This document shows positions 41,434-49,810 of a DNA stretch of 64,000 bases, piece by piece. The stretch spans positions 511,075-575,074 of the forward strand of contig NZ_JAIHON010000008.1 in the NCBI RefSeq assembly GCF_021173675.1. Reading direction: 5' to 3'. This DNA comes from Streptomyces lincolnensis. GTDB taxonomy: Bacteria > Actinomycetota > Actinomycetes > Streptomycetales > Streptomycetaceae. The position numbers were made by a program, and so were the translations under genes. The notes under the pieces are model-generated. The model was not told the DNA's origin. It did no database searches and saw nothing but the letters and a program-made list of their open reading frames with translations. Position 1 is the stretch's first letter. Each line of letters begins with the position of its first letter.

Positions 41434-41584
41434 GGTTGTCCGAGTCCTTCGTCAGGGCCACACTGGCACCTTCAACCCCCACTGAATCGCTCACACTATC
41501 CGCACGCCCGGGCATCGAGTGAACTTTCCTCGGGTTTTGTTTGAAAGAGAGTTCGAGCAGGGGCAGTTGGCGACCGCCCGGGGA

Positions 41585-43267
41585 CTACCAGCGATAGGGC
41601 GGGTACACATCCATGCACTGTTTGGTGTCCGAGCCGTTGATGGCGTCCGACGTGCTGGGCAGATCACCGGCCTTCGGCGGTGCCTGCTTCGGATAGGACG
41701 TCCCGGTACGCCAGTCGGCGCCCACGACGACGGTGACACCGGACACATCCGTCGACCGCTTCACGGAACTCGTCGGAATCCCTAGGGATGTGGCGACCTC
41801 CTGGGCGTCGCCCTCCAGTTCGGCGCTCGGATAGCGCACCACGGTCTTCGCCTCCGAGGCCGCCGACCCGGTGTCCCTGGCCGCCTGGGCGTAGCCCTTG
41901 TCCACCAGTTCCCCGGCGATCTCGGAGGCCCGGCCGGAGACCGGGCCGAGCGTGGAGGTCCGGGTGGCGTTCTGCACCAGGACGCCGATCTCGTCCTTCG
42001 CGGCGGAGGGGTCGGCGCTCTCCGTCCGCTGTGTCTGTGTCTGCGGCTTCGCCTTCGCGTCGCCGGTGCCCCTGTCGTCGAAGGGCACGTCGTCGCGGAG
42101 CATCGCCCACATCTTCTCGGCGTCGTCCGTGGCCGGCAGCAGGTGGTTGATGTCCTGGGGGTCCTGGACGGTCGGCATCGTCGTCATGGTGATGCGGTCC
42201 GTGGGCACCGTCTTGAGCTGCATCGCCAGGTCGTAGAGCTCCTTGACCGAGCCGAGTTCCTCGGAGACCTTCAGCGAGTCGGTGGCCGCCTCGGCCAGGT
42301 CCATCAGCCGGCCGCCGTCGGTGAAGACGTTCTGGTCCTTCAGCGTGCGGATCATCGAGTTCATGTACATGTGCTGGGCCCGCGCCCGCAGCGGGTCGCT
42401 GCCCCAGGCGTGCCGGGTGCGCAGCCACTGGAGCGCCTGCTTGCCCTCGACCTTCCGCGTGCCGGCCTTCATCTTCAGACCGGAGCCGCCGGATGAGCCT
42501 GGCAGCGGGCGGTCCCACACGTTCTGGTTCACACAGACCTCGACGCCGCCGATGGCGTCCGCCATGCTCACCACGCCCGCGAAGTCGATCGTCATCCAGT
42601 GGTCGATGTAGATGCCGGTGAGGTTCTCCCAGGTGGCCAGCGTGCAGCCGGCACCGCCGCGGGCCAGCGACTCGTTGATGATCCGGTTGGTCGCCCGGAA
42701 CTTCTCACCCGTCTCCGGGTCCTCGCACGCGGGGATGTCCACGCGGGTGTCGCGCGGAATGCTCACCACCGCGGCGCTCTTGCGGTCCGCGGACAGGTGG
42801 ATGAGCATCTGCACGTCCGCCAGCGGCGGGTTGCCGCGGTTGTCCCGGCTGCCGCCGAGCGCCACGTTCTCGTCGGAGTTACGGCTGTCGGAGCCGAGCA
42901 GCAGGATGTTCACCGGCGTCTGCCCGGCCGCGTTCGGCTCCGCCTTGTGGGCCTTGGAGTCGCCGCTGCTGCGCTCGCCCTTCTCGATGTTGCCGTTGAG
43001 GTGCTGGTAGTAGAGGTAACCGGCGCCCGCCGTCCCCAGTATCAGCACCGCGAGCGTCGTCGCGGACCAGCGGAGCACGCGGTGCTTGCGTCCGGCCTTG
43101 GGACGGCCACGCCGCCCGCCGTGCCCACCGCCGGTGCTTTTGGCGCCGTCGCTCCCGGAGCCCTCCGGTCTGCCGCCGTCCTCGTCCCGGCCGGGTCCGT
43201 CGCCCCCACGACGGCTCTCCCGGACGTCCGGCCGGGTCCCCTCCCCGTGCACACTGCTGTGCGTCAT
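41585..43267 (-). CDS. LCP family protein 4, with LytR_C domain
   Basis: Protein of 560 residues. Basic N-terminus, helix (about residues 65-90), LCP domain with NILLLGSDSRNSDEN, VVSIPRDTRVDIPACEDPET and LRTRHAWGSDPLRARAQHMY, and a LytR_C domain (IGVLVQNATRTSTLGPVSGR). It ends in CMDVYPPYRW. It differs from LCP3 and LCP5, which flank it, lacking their NPNTGEYELRL motif. GGGGAG precedes ATG 43267. It lies between the two duplicates, so the duplication must have involved a larger block or a later insertion. Confidence 0.92.
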   Translation of the reverse strand: MTHSSVHGEGTRPDVRESRRGGDGPGRDEDGGRPEGSGSDGAKSTGGGHGGRRGRPKAGRKHRVLRWSATTLAVLILGTAGAGYLYYQHLNGNIEKGERSSGDSKAHKAEPNAAGQTPVNILLLGSDSRNSDENVALGGSRDNRGNPPLADVQMLIHLSADRKSAAVVSIPRDTRVDIPACEDPETGEKFRATNRIINESLARGGAGCTLATWENLTGIYIDHWMTIDFAGVVSMADAIGGVEVCVNQNVWDRPLPGSSGGSGLKMKAGTRKVEGKQALQWLRTRHAWGSDPLRARAQHMYMNSMIRTLKDQNVFTDGGRLMDLAEAATDSLKVSEELGSVKELYDLAMQLKTVPTDRITMTTMPTVQDPQDINHLLPATDDAEKMWAMLRDDVPFDDRGTGDAKAKPQTQTQRTESADPSAAKDEIGVLVQNATRTSTLGPVSGRASEIAGELVDKGYAQAARDTGSAASEAKTVVRYPSAELEGDAQEVATSLGIPTSSVKRSTDVSGVTVVVGADWRTGTSYPKQAPPKAGDLPSTSDAINGSDTKQCMDVYPPYRW

Positions 43268-43296
43268 CCCCTGTCTCCCCACCCTCGCGCCGTCGA

Positions 43297-43339
43297 ACGG
43301 GCCTGCCAGTACGTCCCGTTAGACGTACGACAGGCCCGT
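43297..43339 (-). terminator. Long hairpin between LCP5 and LCP4
   Basis: Read on the plus strand, ACGGGCCTG (43297-43305) pairs with CAGGCCCGT (43331-43339). Inside it GTACGTC (43309-43315) pairs with GACGTAC (43322-43328). It sits just after the LCP5 stop codon, on the minus strand, and just before LCP4. Confidence 0.7.
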
Positions 43340-43343
43340 CAGG

Positions 43344-45110
43344 TCACTTGGCGCACTCGACCTTGTCAGCAGTGGACTTCTGAACCCCCTCGGGGGTTGC
43401 CCCGGACGAGGAGTTGAGCTTCACTCCGGCGCCCTTGAAGTCCTTGCCCAGGGTCAGGGTCATCGTCGGCAGACCCTGGGAGTTGGTCACGCTCTCGCCC
43501 GGCTTCATCGCCGAGCCGGACAGCCCCAGGATGTCCGCGAGACGGCGGGCCTGGTCGGCCTGGTCGGGAGCGTACTCAAGGGTGGTCTTCGTGAGTTCCG
43601 CCGGTGCGTTGCCCGCGTTCTCCGACTTCAGCACGCCCTCGCTGTTCTGGAGGTACTCCAGTTCCGCCTGCGCGCTGCCGGCCTCCGCACCGCCGTTCAT
43701 GATCTGCACCCGGACCTCGGAGGCGTCGGCCTTGGTGCCCTTCAGACGGGCGGCGACGGCGGCCGCCTCCTTCTTCTTCTCCGCCTTGACCTCGGTGAAC
43801 GACACATCGTTCTTGATCATGTCGAAGACCTGGGGAGCGGACGTCGGGTTGACGACGACGGTCGCCTTGACCTTCTCCGCCGGGTTGTCGATCACCGGGA
43901 CCGTGGTGAAGGTGAGGTTCTTGACGTTGAGCTTGCCCAGCTCCATCCCCAGGTCCTTGAGCTTGGTGATGCTGTCCAGCTGGGAGTCCACGGTGAGCGC
44001 CTTGGTGCCCGCCTCGGCCAGCTTGATCATCTTCGAGGGGCTGGTGAGCGTGTCGTTGGACTTCAGCTTCCGCATCAGCGCGCTGAGGAAGTTCTGCTGG
44101 AGCGTGATCCGGCTCAGGTCGCCGCCGAACCCGACCGCGTGCCGGGTGCGCACGAACGCGAGCGCCGTCTCGCCCGAGATGTGCTGCATCCCCTTCTTCA
44201 GGTTCAGATGCGAGTCCGGGTCGTCGATGTCCTTGCCCAGGCACACGTCGACGCCGCCGACCGCCGTGGTCAGCGTCTTGACGGCGTTGAAGTCGGCCAC
44301 CATGAAGTTGTCGGGAGTGACGCCCGTCAGCTCGGTGACGGTCCGCATGGTGCAGCTCGGCGTCCGGCCGTCCTGGCCGAGGCTGGTGTTGAAACGGACG
44401 CCCTCGGTGCCCGGGATGACCTTCTGGGTGCCGTCCTCCTGCGTGGTCGGGCAGTCCGGGATGTCCGTGATCAGGTCGCGCGGGATGCTCAGCGCGGTCG
44501 CGTTCGTCCGGTCCTTGGAGACGTGCAGCAGGATCGTGGTGTCCGCGTGGCCGACGCTGCCCGCGTCGCCGTAGCCCTCGTTGCCGGAGCCCGTGCGCTT
44601 GTCCGTGCCGATCAACAGGATGTTGATCGCCTTGTCCTTCTGGAAGCCACCGGTGCTCGCGCCGTCGTCGGCGACGGAGGTGATGTTGCCGTTGAGGTGC
44701 TCGATGTAGAGGTAGGCGCCGCCCGCCGCGGCCACCAGCAGGAACGCCATCGTCCCGCCGGTCCACAGCAGGGCCTTCTTGCCCTTGGACTTCTTCTTCA
44801 CCGGCCGGCGTCCGCGCCGCCCGGGCAGCGGCTCCTCCGGCACACCGCGCCGCCTGCGCGGGGGCGGCACGTCACGACCGGGCGCCGCGGGAGCCGCGCG
44901 CCCGGGGGCCGCCGTACGGTTGACCGCCCTGCCGCCGATCACGCCGTCCGCGCCGCCCGCTCCACGCACGGGGGATCTGCGGGGTCCGGGGACCGCCGAC
45001 TGCGGTGCGGATGGGGTCAGTCGCAGTTCGTATTCGCCGGTGTTCGGATTGAGCACCCACTGGTCTGCGGGGTCGATGTCGTCCGCCCGCCCACGGCCTT
45101 GCGCGTCCAC
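43344..45110 (-). CDS. LCP family protein 5, paralogue of LCP3
   Basis: Protein of 588 residues, colinear with LCP3: same DPADQWVLNPNTGEYELRLT segment, same helix region, SIPRDLITDIPDCPTTQEDG, and LytR_C domain VQIMNGGAEAGSAQAELEYL. It ends KVECAK where LCP3 ends QVKCAN. Differences cluster in the Pro/Arg-rich linker, which is longer here. Start GTG 45110. The four LCP genes 3 to 6 are in one direction and could share transcripts, apart from hairpins between them. Confidence 0.92.
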   Translation of the reverse strand: MDAQGRGRADDIDPADQWVLNPNTGEYELRLTPSAPQSAVPGPRRSPVRGAGGADGVIGGRAVNRTAAPGRAAPAAPGRDVPPPRRRRGVPEEPLPGRRGRRPVKKKSKGKKALLWTGGTMAFLLVAAAGGAYLYIEHLNGNITSVADDGASTGGFQKDKAINILLIGTDKRTGSGNEGYGDAGSVGHADTTILLHVSKDRTNATALSIPRDLITDIPDCPTTQEDGTQKVIPGTEGVRFNTSLGQDGRTPSCTMRTVTELTGVTPDNFMVADFNAVKTLTTAVGGVDVCLGKDIDDPDSHLNLKKGMQHISGETALAFVRTRHAVGFGGDLSRITLQQNFLSALMRKLKSNDTLTSPSKMIKLAEAGTKALTVDSQLDSITKLKDLGMELGKLNVKNLTFTTVPVIDNPAEKVKATVVVNPTSAPQVFDMIKNDVSFTEVKAEKKKEAAAVAARLKGTKADASEVRVQIMNGGAEAGSAQAELEYLQNSEGVLKSENAGNAPAELTKTTLEYAPDQADQARRLADILGLSGSAMKPGESVTNSQGLPTMTLTLGKDFKGAGVKLNSSSGATPEGVQKSTADKVECAK

Positions 45111-45338
45111 GATTGTCCGATTCCTCCGTCGGGGCAGCGCGGCACCCTCCCCCTCCAGGGCGCCCGGGTCTCGGTCACAGTGCTCGACCCCAGGACGGAC
45201 CTCTGGCCGGTTGCACCGGATCGCTCACACTAACCGCCGTTTATGACGCGGAGGGACGCCGGTGACGCATTCCACGTCCCTACAACCGGGCAATTCGCCC
45301 ATTCTCTCGGACGGTGGTTCGTCGCCTTGGTGAACGCT

Positions 45339-46655
45339 TTACCCGCAGGAGTCCTGGGCAGCGGTGTTTCCACGGAAGGTGGGCGTCGGGGACGGAATCG
45401 GGGCGGGCTCGTCGGGCCGCTTGTTTTCCGCCTTCCCGTCCTCGCCCGAACTACCGCTCAGGTCGCGATCGGTGTACTCCCCGTAGTCGGAGCACTCGCA
45501 CAAACTCCCGTTTTCTCCGCCTTCGCGTTCTGTGTCGGTCGCATGGCCGTCCTCCGTCGCCGAATCCCGGGACGTGTTCCGTGTCACCTCGACCGGCGCG
45601 TCCGCGCGCAATCGTTCGAACAACCTTTCCGCCTCGGGCTCGACGAGTTGGTCGCGATTGGCGTTGTAGACATACGACTCCCGCGGCACCGTCAGGAATT
45701 GCACACGTTCGGTGGGGATGTGACGCAGGCCGCGCACGAGTTCGTACAAACCACGCAAGCTCGCCAGTCCCGGGTCGGTCGTCAGCGACGACGTGGCCGC
45801 GTCCAGCACGGGATAGAGCTTCACCGGATTCAGCAGGACGTCGTTGCCGCGCACCTTGTTGACGAGCGCCCCGAGAAAACGCTGCTGCCGGTCCATCCGG
45901 TCGGTGTCACTGCCGTTGCCCAACGACTTCCGCGCCCGCACGTACCCGAGCGCCTGTTCCCCGTTCAGCTTCACCCGCCCCGCCGGCAGCCGCAGCTTCG
46001 CAGCCTTGTCGCGAATCGGCTCCGCGAGACACACCTCGACCCCGTCGACCGCGTCCACCATGTCCTTGAACCCGTGGAAGTCGACGACCATGTGGTGATC
46101 CACCCGGATGTCCGTCAACCGCTCCACGGTCCGGATCGTGCACGCCGAACCCCCGACCTGGAACGCCTGGTTGAACATCGCGAACATCGGCTCGGTACGA
46201 CTGCCGTCCGGCCGCGCGCACCCCGGCACGTCCACCATCAGGTCCCGCGGCAACGACACCGCGGTGGCGCTGCGCCGCCCCGCCGCCAGGTGCAACAGGA
46301 TCGTCGTGTCCGACCGTTCGGTCCCGGAATCCCTGCCGTAGCGCCGGTTCCCGTCCCCCGACCGCGAGTCCGACCCGATCAGCAGAATGTTCTGCGCACC
46401 CCGCACCAGCGCCGTCGGCCGCTCCTTCTCGTACCGCGCCAGCTCCGTCGCGGCCGCGTCGTCCGACCTGATGTTCCCGTCCAGCTTGGCGTAGACCCCC
46501 CACCCCACCCCGGCGGCCGCCACCACGACCACCACCACCGCGATCCCCCCACCCCGCACCCACCGCCGCCGACGCCGCCGCCTCAGCCCACCCCCACCGG
46601 CCGACGCCCCCACCCCGGGCCCGAGCCCGACCCCACCACCTCCGGTCTCGCTCAC
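45339..46655 (-). CDS. LCP family protein 6
   Basis: Protein of 438 residues. Gly-rich N-terminus, basic stretch RRRRRRWVRGG, helix (GIAVVVVVVAAAGVGWGVYA), LCP domain with NILLIGSDSRSGDGNRR, AVSLPRDLMVDVPGC and VRARKSLGNGSDTDRMDRQQ. No LytR_C domain; instead a tail with Glu/Asp/Ser-rich stretches and Cys at the C-terminus (AAQDSCG). The start is probably GTG 46655 rather than GTG 46667, as GGGG lies at better spacing. It is next to the TIGR03089 gene, as Rv3267 is next to Rv3268 in mycobacteria (from memory). Confidence 0.9.
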   Translation of the reverse strand: MSETGGGGVGLGPGVGASAGGGGLRRRRRRRWVRGGGIAVVVVVVAAAGVGWGVYAKLDGNIRSDDAAATELARYEKERPTALVRGAQNILLIGSDSRSGDGNRRYGRDSGTERSDTTILLHLAAGRRSATAVSLPRDLMVDVPGCARPDGSRTEPMFAMFNQAFQVGGSACTIRTVERLTDIRVDHHMVVDFHGFKDMVDAVDGVEVCLAEPIRDKAAKLRLPAGRVKLNGEQALGYVRARKSLGNGSDTDRMDRQQRFLGALVNKVRGNDVLLNPVKLYPVLDAATSSLTTDPGLASLRGLYELVRGLRHIPTERVQFLTVPRESYVYNANRDQLVEPEAERLFERLRADAPVEVTRNTSRDSATEDGHATDTEREGGENGSLCECSDYGEYTDRDLSGSSGEDGKAENKRPDEPAPIPSPTPTFRGNTAAQDSCG

Positions 46656-46796
46656 GTCGAAATCCACCCCTCATGGCATACGAGCGTGCAGTGCGGGCTC
46701 CTCCTACGACGATGCCGTGGGCGGGGGGAGGGGGGTGGGTGGAGCTGGGCCGAACGGGTGGATGGGGCGGTGGGCGGGGGCGTATCTCAATCCCGG

Positions 46797-47125
46797 TCCA
46801 GGCCCTCTCGGCCCGTCCGGTGTTTGAGAACCAGCCCGCGCTGTCAGCCCGTCCGGCGTTCGAGGACGAGCTGACGCCGTCCCGATCCCCCACCCACCCG
46901 CACTTTCAGCCGGTCCCGCACTGCCGGCCCGTCCGGTGTTTGAGAACAAGCCCGCACTGTCAGCCCGTCCGGCGTTTGAGAACAAGCCCGCACTGCCAGC
47001 CCGTCCGGCGTTTGAGGACGAGGCCCCTTCAGGGCCGATCGGGGGTCCAGGGGGCGGAGCCCCCTGGGCGGGGTCGAAGGGGCGGCAGCCCCTGGTGATG
47101 GGACGGGTAGGGGCGGCGGGGGCGA
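46797..47125. repeat. 36-bp tandem repeat array and 73-bp long repeat, copy A
   Basis: Within 533 bp between LCP6 and the TIGR03089 gene lie units such as 46809-46844, 46925-46960 and 46961-46996, each 36 bp, with core GCCCGTCCGGCGTTTGAG and ending in CCCGCACTG. The array leads into a 73-bp block (46996-47068) that is identical to 51104-51176. That block ends with hairpin CCAGGGGGC-GGA-GCCCCCTGG (47047-47067). No spacers of unique sequence are present. Similar GTTTGAGGACGAG repeats are widespread between Streptomyces genes. Confidence 0.85.
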
Positions 47126-47200
47126 AAAAGCCCGGGGGTCTGGGGGCACAGCCCCCAGGGACGGTCACCCCACCCACCCCACCCGCGCAACCGGCGGAGC

Positions 47201-47956
47201 CTACCGCGCGGTAACACTCACCCGCTCACTCTCGATCCGCTTGGCCAACGCCTCCTCGCCCAGCCGCTCCAGATGCCGGCACAACACCACGGACCCACCC
47301 GTGGCCAGCGGCCCGAACAACCCCGCGTTGAGCCCCTCCCACGTGTCATAAGGCAACCCCGACAACAACCGCGACCCCGGCCCCGTGAGCCCCAGCCCCA
47401 CCGCCTCCGCCCGAGCCCGCTCCACAACCTCCGCCCCACTGAACTCCCGCCCGGCCACGATCAACGCGGGCTCCTCGGGATCCACGGGAGTGAACGGCAC
47501 GAACCGGTCCCCCTGACTCGGCACCTCGACGGCATAGTCCACGAACCCGTCCGGCGTCTGCGGAAACCGCCCGCCCAACGGCCGCAACGCCAACGCCACC
47601 CGCTCCCCGGAACAGGCCCGAGCCGCGTCGAGCGAGTCGGGCCCGCTCACCACGACATCCGCCGCCCCTGCGTCCCCGCCGACGTCCGCGATCACCCCCA
47701 CCGACGAACACGCCAGCAACCACACCGCCGTCTGCCAATGCGCGGGCAGCAACAGCGCCACCCGATCCCCGGGCGCCGCCGCGAGGTCCGACTGGAGAAG
47801 GTTCGAGGTCTTGGCCACCCAATTGGCGAAGGTGGCGACGGACAATTCGACCCGCTCGCCCGTGGCGTCGTCGTAGAAGGTCACCAGGGGACGTCCGGGA
47901 TCCGCGGCGAGCGCGGAACGCAGCAGGTCGGCAGGGGTGCGATCGGTGGCAGTCAC
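47201..47956 (-). CDS. TIGR03089 family protein (acyl-AMP-ligase-like)
   Basis: Protein of 251 residues that looks like the N-terminal part of an AMP-forming synthetase: LVTFYDDATGERVELSVATF, then GDRVALLLPAHWQTAVWLLA. The usual ATP-binding P-loop and C-terminal lid domain are missing, as is normal for TIGR03089, whose function is unknown. Start GTG 47956 (ATATDRTPADLLR follows); a start at 48016 would overlap the divergent gene's upstream region. In mycobacteria the orthologue is next to an LCP gene, as here. Conserved linkage suggests an envelope-related role. Confidence 0.8.
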   Translation of the reverse strand: MTATDRTPADLLRSALAADPGRPLVTFYDDATGERVELSVATFANWVAKTSNLLQSDLAAAPGDRVALLLPAHWQTAVWLLACSSVGVIADVGGDAGAADVVVSGPDSLDAARACSGERVALALRPLGGRFPQTPDGFVDYAVEVPSQGDRFVPFTPVDPEEPALIVAGREFSGAEVVERARAEAVGLGLTGPGSRLLSGLPYDTWEGLNAGLFGPLATGGSVVLCRHLERLGEEALAKRIESERVSVTAR

Positions 47957-48071
47957 CCGCAGAAGCGTACGCGGGCCCCGGCCCCCGGATCGAGCCCCGA
48001 GCCCCCGCACGGCCACCGGTTCGGCGGAACGCCGCCCAACGGCCCGTCAGTTCCCCGATGGACAGATATGT

Positions 48072-49607
48072 ATGACTATGTCCAAGATCAGGGGCATGCG
48101 TGGACTTCTTGCTTCCTCGATCGGTGTCACCTGTGCGGCCGCTCTGGCCCTCCCGCTGACCCCGCCGGCGACCGCGGCGCACGCCCCGGTCCCGGCGAGC
48201 GTGTCGGCCACGGCGGCGAGACCGGCGTCGACCGCGGCGGCGAGACCGGCCCCGGCACACCCGGCGCGGAACGGATCGGCGCCGGACGTACGAGGCGGCA
48301 CCCAGTCGCTCCCCCTCGCCCCCCGCACCCACGACCGCACCCTCGGCCCCGCCACCGAACAGGGCCTGTTCCGCCAGGACGTACGGCACTTCTCGCTCGT
48401 CGGCGTCATCTGGGACGACCCGGACGTCGAACTGCACGGCCGCGTCCAGGTCCGTACCCGCGCCGCCGGCACGGACGTCTGGTCCGGCTGGCAGGACGTC
48501 GAGACCCACAACGCCGACCACGCGGCCGACCCGGACACCGCCGAGCGCACCTCGGGCCGCGTCCGGGGCGCCACCGCACCCCTGTGGGTGGGCGATTCGG
48601 ACGGCGTGGAGGTACGGGTCCGCGCGGAGACGGGACCGCGGACCGAGGACACGGCCCGCGGCCCCCGCACGGCGACCCCCGTCACCCCCCTCCCGGCAGG
48701 CCTCCGCCTCGAACTGGTCGACCCGGGCGAGGAGACCCCGGTGGAGCCTCCCCCGGTGGAGGCCCCCTCGGCCGAGCCCCCCTCGGTCCAACGGGCCCGC
48801 GCGATCGCGGCCCCCGACCACATCGCCCCGACCGCCGAACCGGCCGAGGCCCTCGCCGCCGTCGACGCCTCCGCCGTCAACCTCGAACTGTCGGCCCCGC
48901 TCGGCGCCACCGAGATCCCCGCCCTCGACCGGCGGACGACCGAACGCGAACTGCTCGCCCTGAGGGACGGCCAGTTGACGCCGGCGCAGCGCGCGAAGCC
49001 GTACATCGGCCCACGGCCGCGGATCGTCACGCGGCGCGGCTGGGGCGCGAACGAGAAGCTGCGGGAGAGGAAGTTCGTCTACACGAAGAAGGTCAAGGCC
49101 GCCTTCGTCCACCACACGGCCTCCGGCAACGGATACCGCTGCGCGCAGGCGCCCTCCGTCATTCGCGGTATCTACCGCTACCACGTCAAGAGCATGGGCT
49201 GGCGTGACATCGGCTACAACTTCCTCGTCGACAAGTGCGGAAACATCTACGAGGGCCGGGCCGGGGGCGTGGCGAAGCCGGTTCTGGGCGCACACACGCT
49301 CGGTTTCAACACCAACAGCATGGGGATCGCCGTCCTCGGCAGCCACGGAGCCACCAAGCCGCCCGCCGCCACCGTGAAGGCCATCGCCCGGCTCACCGCG
49401 TGGAAGCTCGGACTGCACGGCGCCAATCCCCGCGGAAAGACATATCTGAAGTCCGGCGGTGGCAATCTCTACCGAAAGGGAAAGAACGTACGACTGAACG
49501 TGATCTCCGGTCACCGGGACGGCTTCGCCACGGAGTGCCCCGGCTGGCAGCTCTACCGGAAGCTCGACACGACCCGCACGAAGGCGGCCCGTCTCCAGGG
49601 GCGCTAG
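48072..49607 (+). CDS. PGRP-type N-acetylmuramoyl-L-alanine amidase, secreted
   Basis: Protein of 511 residues. Signal peptide at 1-38 (GMRGLLASSIGVTCAAALAL). A long linker follows, with EPPPVEAPSAEPPS. The C-terminal domain (about 310-500) is Amidase_2/PGRP: RRGWGANEK, AFVHHTASGNGYRC, GYNFLVDKCGNIYEGRAGG, VISGHRDGFATECPG. The two His and the Cys of these motifs are the expected zinc ligands. It cuts the bond between muramic acid and the stem peptide. It is large for the family, with an N-terminal region of no known fold. No clear ribosome site at ATG 48072; ATG 48078 is the alternative. Confidence 0.9.
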   Translation: MTMSKIRGMRGLLASSIGVTCAAALALPLTPPATAAHAPVPASVSATAARPASTAAARPAPAHPARNGSAPDVRGGTQSLPLAPRTHDRTLGPATEQGLFRQDVRHFSLVGVIWDDPDVELHGRVQVRTRAAGTDVWSGWQDVETHNADHAADPDTAERTSGRVRGATAPLWVGDSDGVEVRVRAETGPRTEDTARGPRTATPVTPLPAGLRLELVDPGEETPVEPPPVEAPSAEPPSVQRARAIAAPDHIAPTAEPAEALAAVDASAVNLELSAPLGATEIPALDRRTTERELLALRDGQLTPAQRAKPYIGPRPRIVTRRGWGANEKLRERKFVYTKKVKAAFVHHTASGNGYRCAQAPSVIRGIYRYHVKSMGWRDIGYNFLVDKCGNIYEGRAGGVAKPVLGAHTLGFNTNSMGIAVLGSHGATKPPAATVKAIARLTAWKLGLHGANPRGKTYLKSGGGNLYRKGKNVRLNVISGHRDGFATECPGWQLYRKLDTTRTKAARLQGR

Positions 49608-49750
49608 AACGGGCCAGGTCGGGGCCGTGATCCGGGAACCGTGTGGGGCGCCGGACAGTCTGTTCGGGGGGTACGTTCTTCGCCGTCGGGGGACAAGAGG
49701 CTGAATGCCGCACGGCCAACGAAGGCGCCACACAACGGTCTGCATACACT

Positions 49751-49789
49751 GACCGGCCGAAAGTCAGTTCGGAGTCAGTTCGGCCGGTC
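49751..49789 (+). promoter_or_regulatory. Stem-loop with nested direct repeat before the nucleotidyltransferase gene
   Basis: GACCGGCCGAA (49751-49761) and TTCGGCCGGTC (49779-49789) are perfect 11-bp inverted arms. The loop region starts with two adjacent copies of AGTCAGTTCGG (49762-49772, 49773-49783), the second running into the right arm. It ends 21 bp before the GTG start, so it may control transcription or translation of the sugar nucleotidyltransferase. Role inferred. Confidence 0.55.
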
Positions 49790-49810
49790 CCGGCAGGAAG
49801 CGGAGACGAC

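Noticed and set aside
46797..47125. CRISPR array
   Set aside because: The 36-bp units are directly adjacent with no unique spacers, and no cas genes occur in the window.
47346..49745. 799-codon open frame on the minus strand
   Set aside because: Antisense to the PGRP amidase, which has signal peptide and zinc motifs; the frame itself has none.
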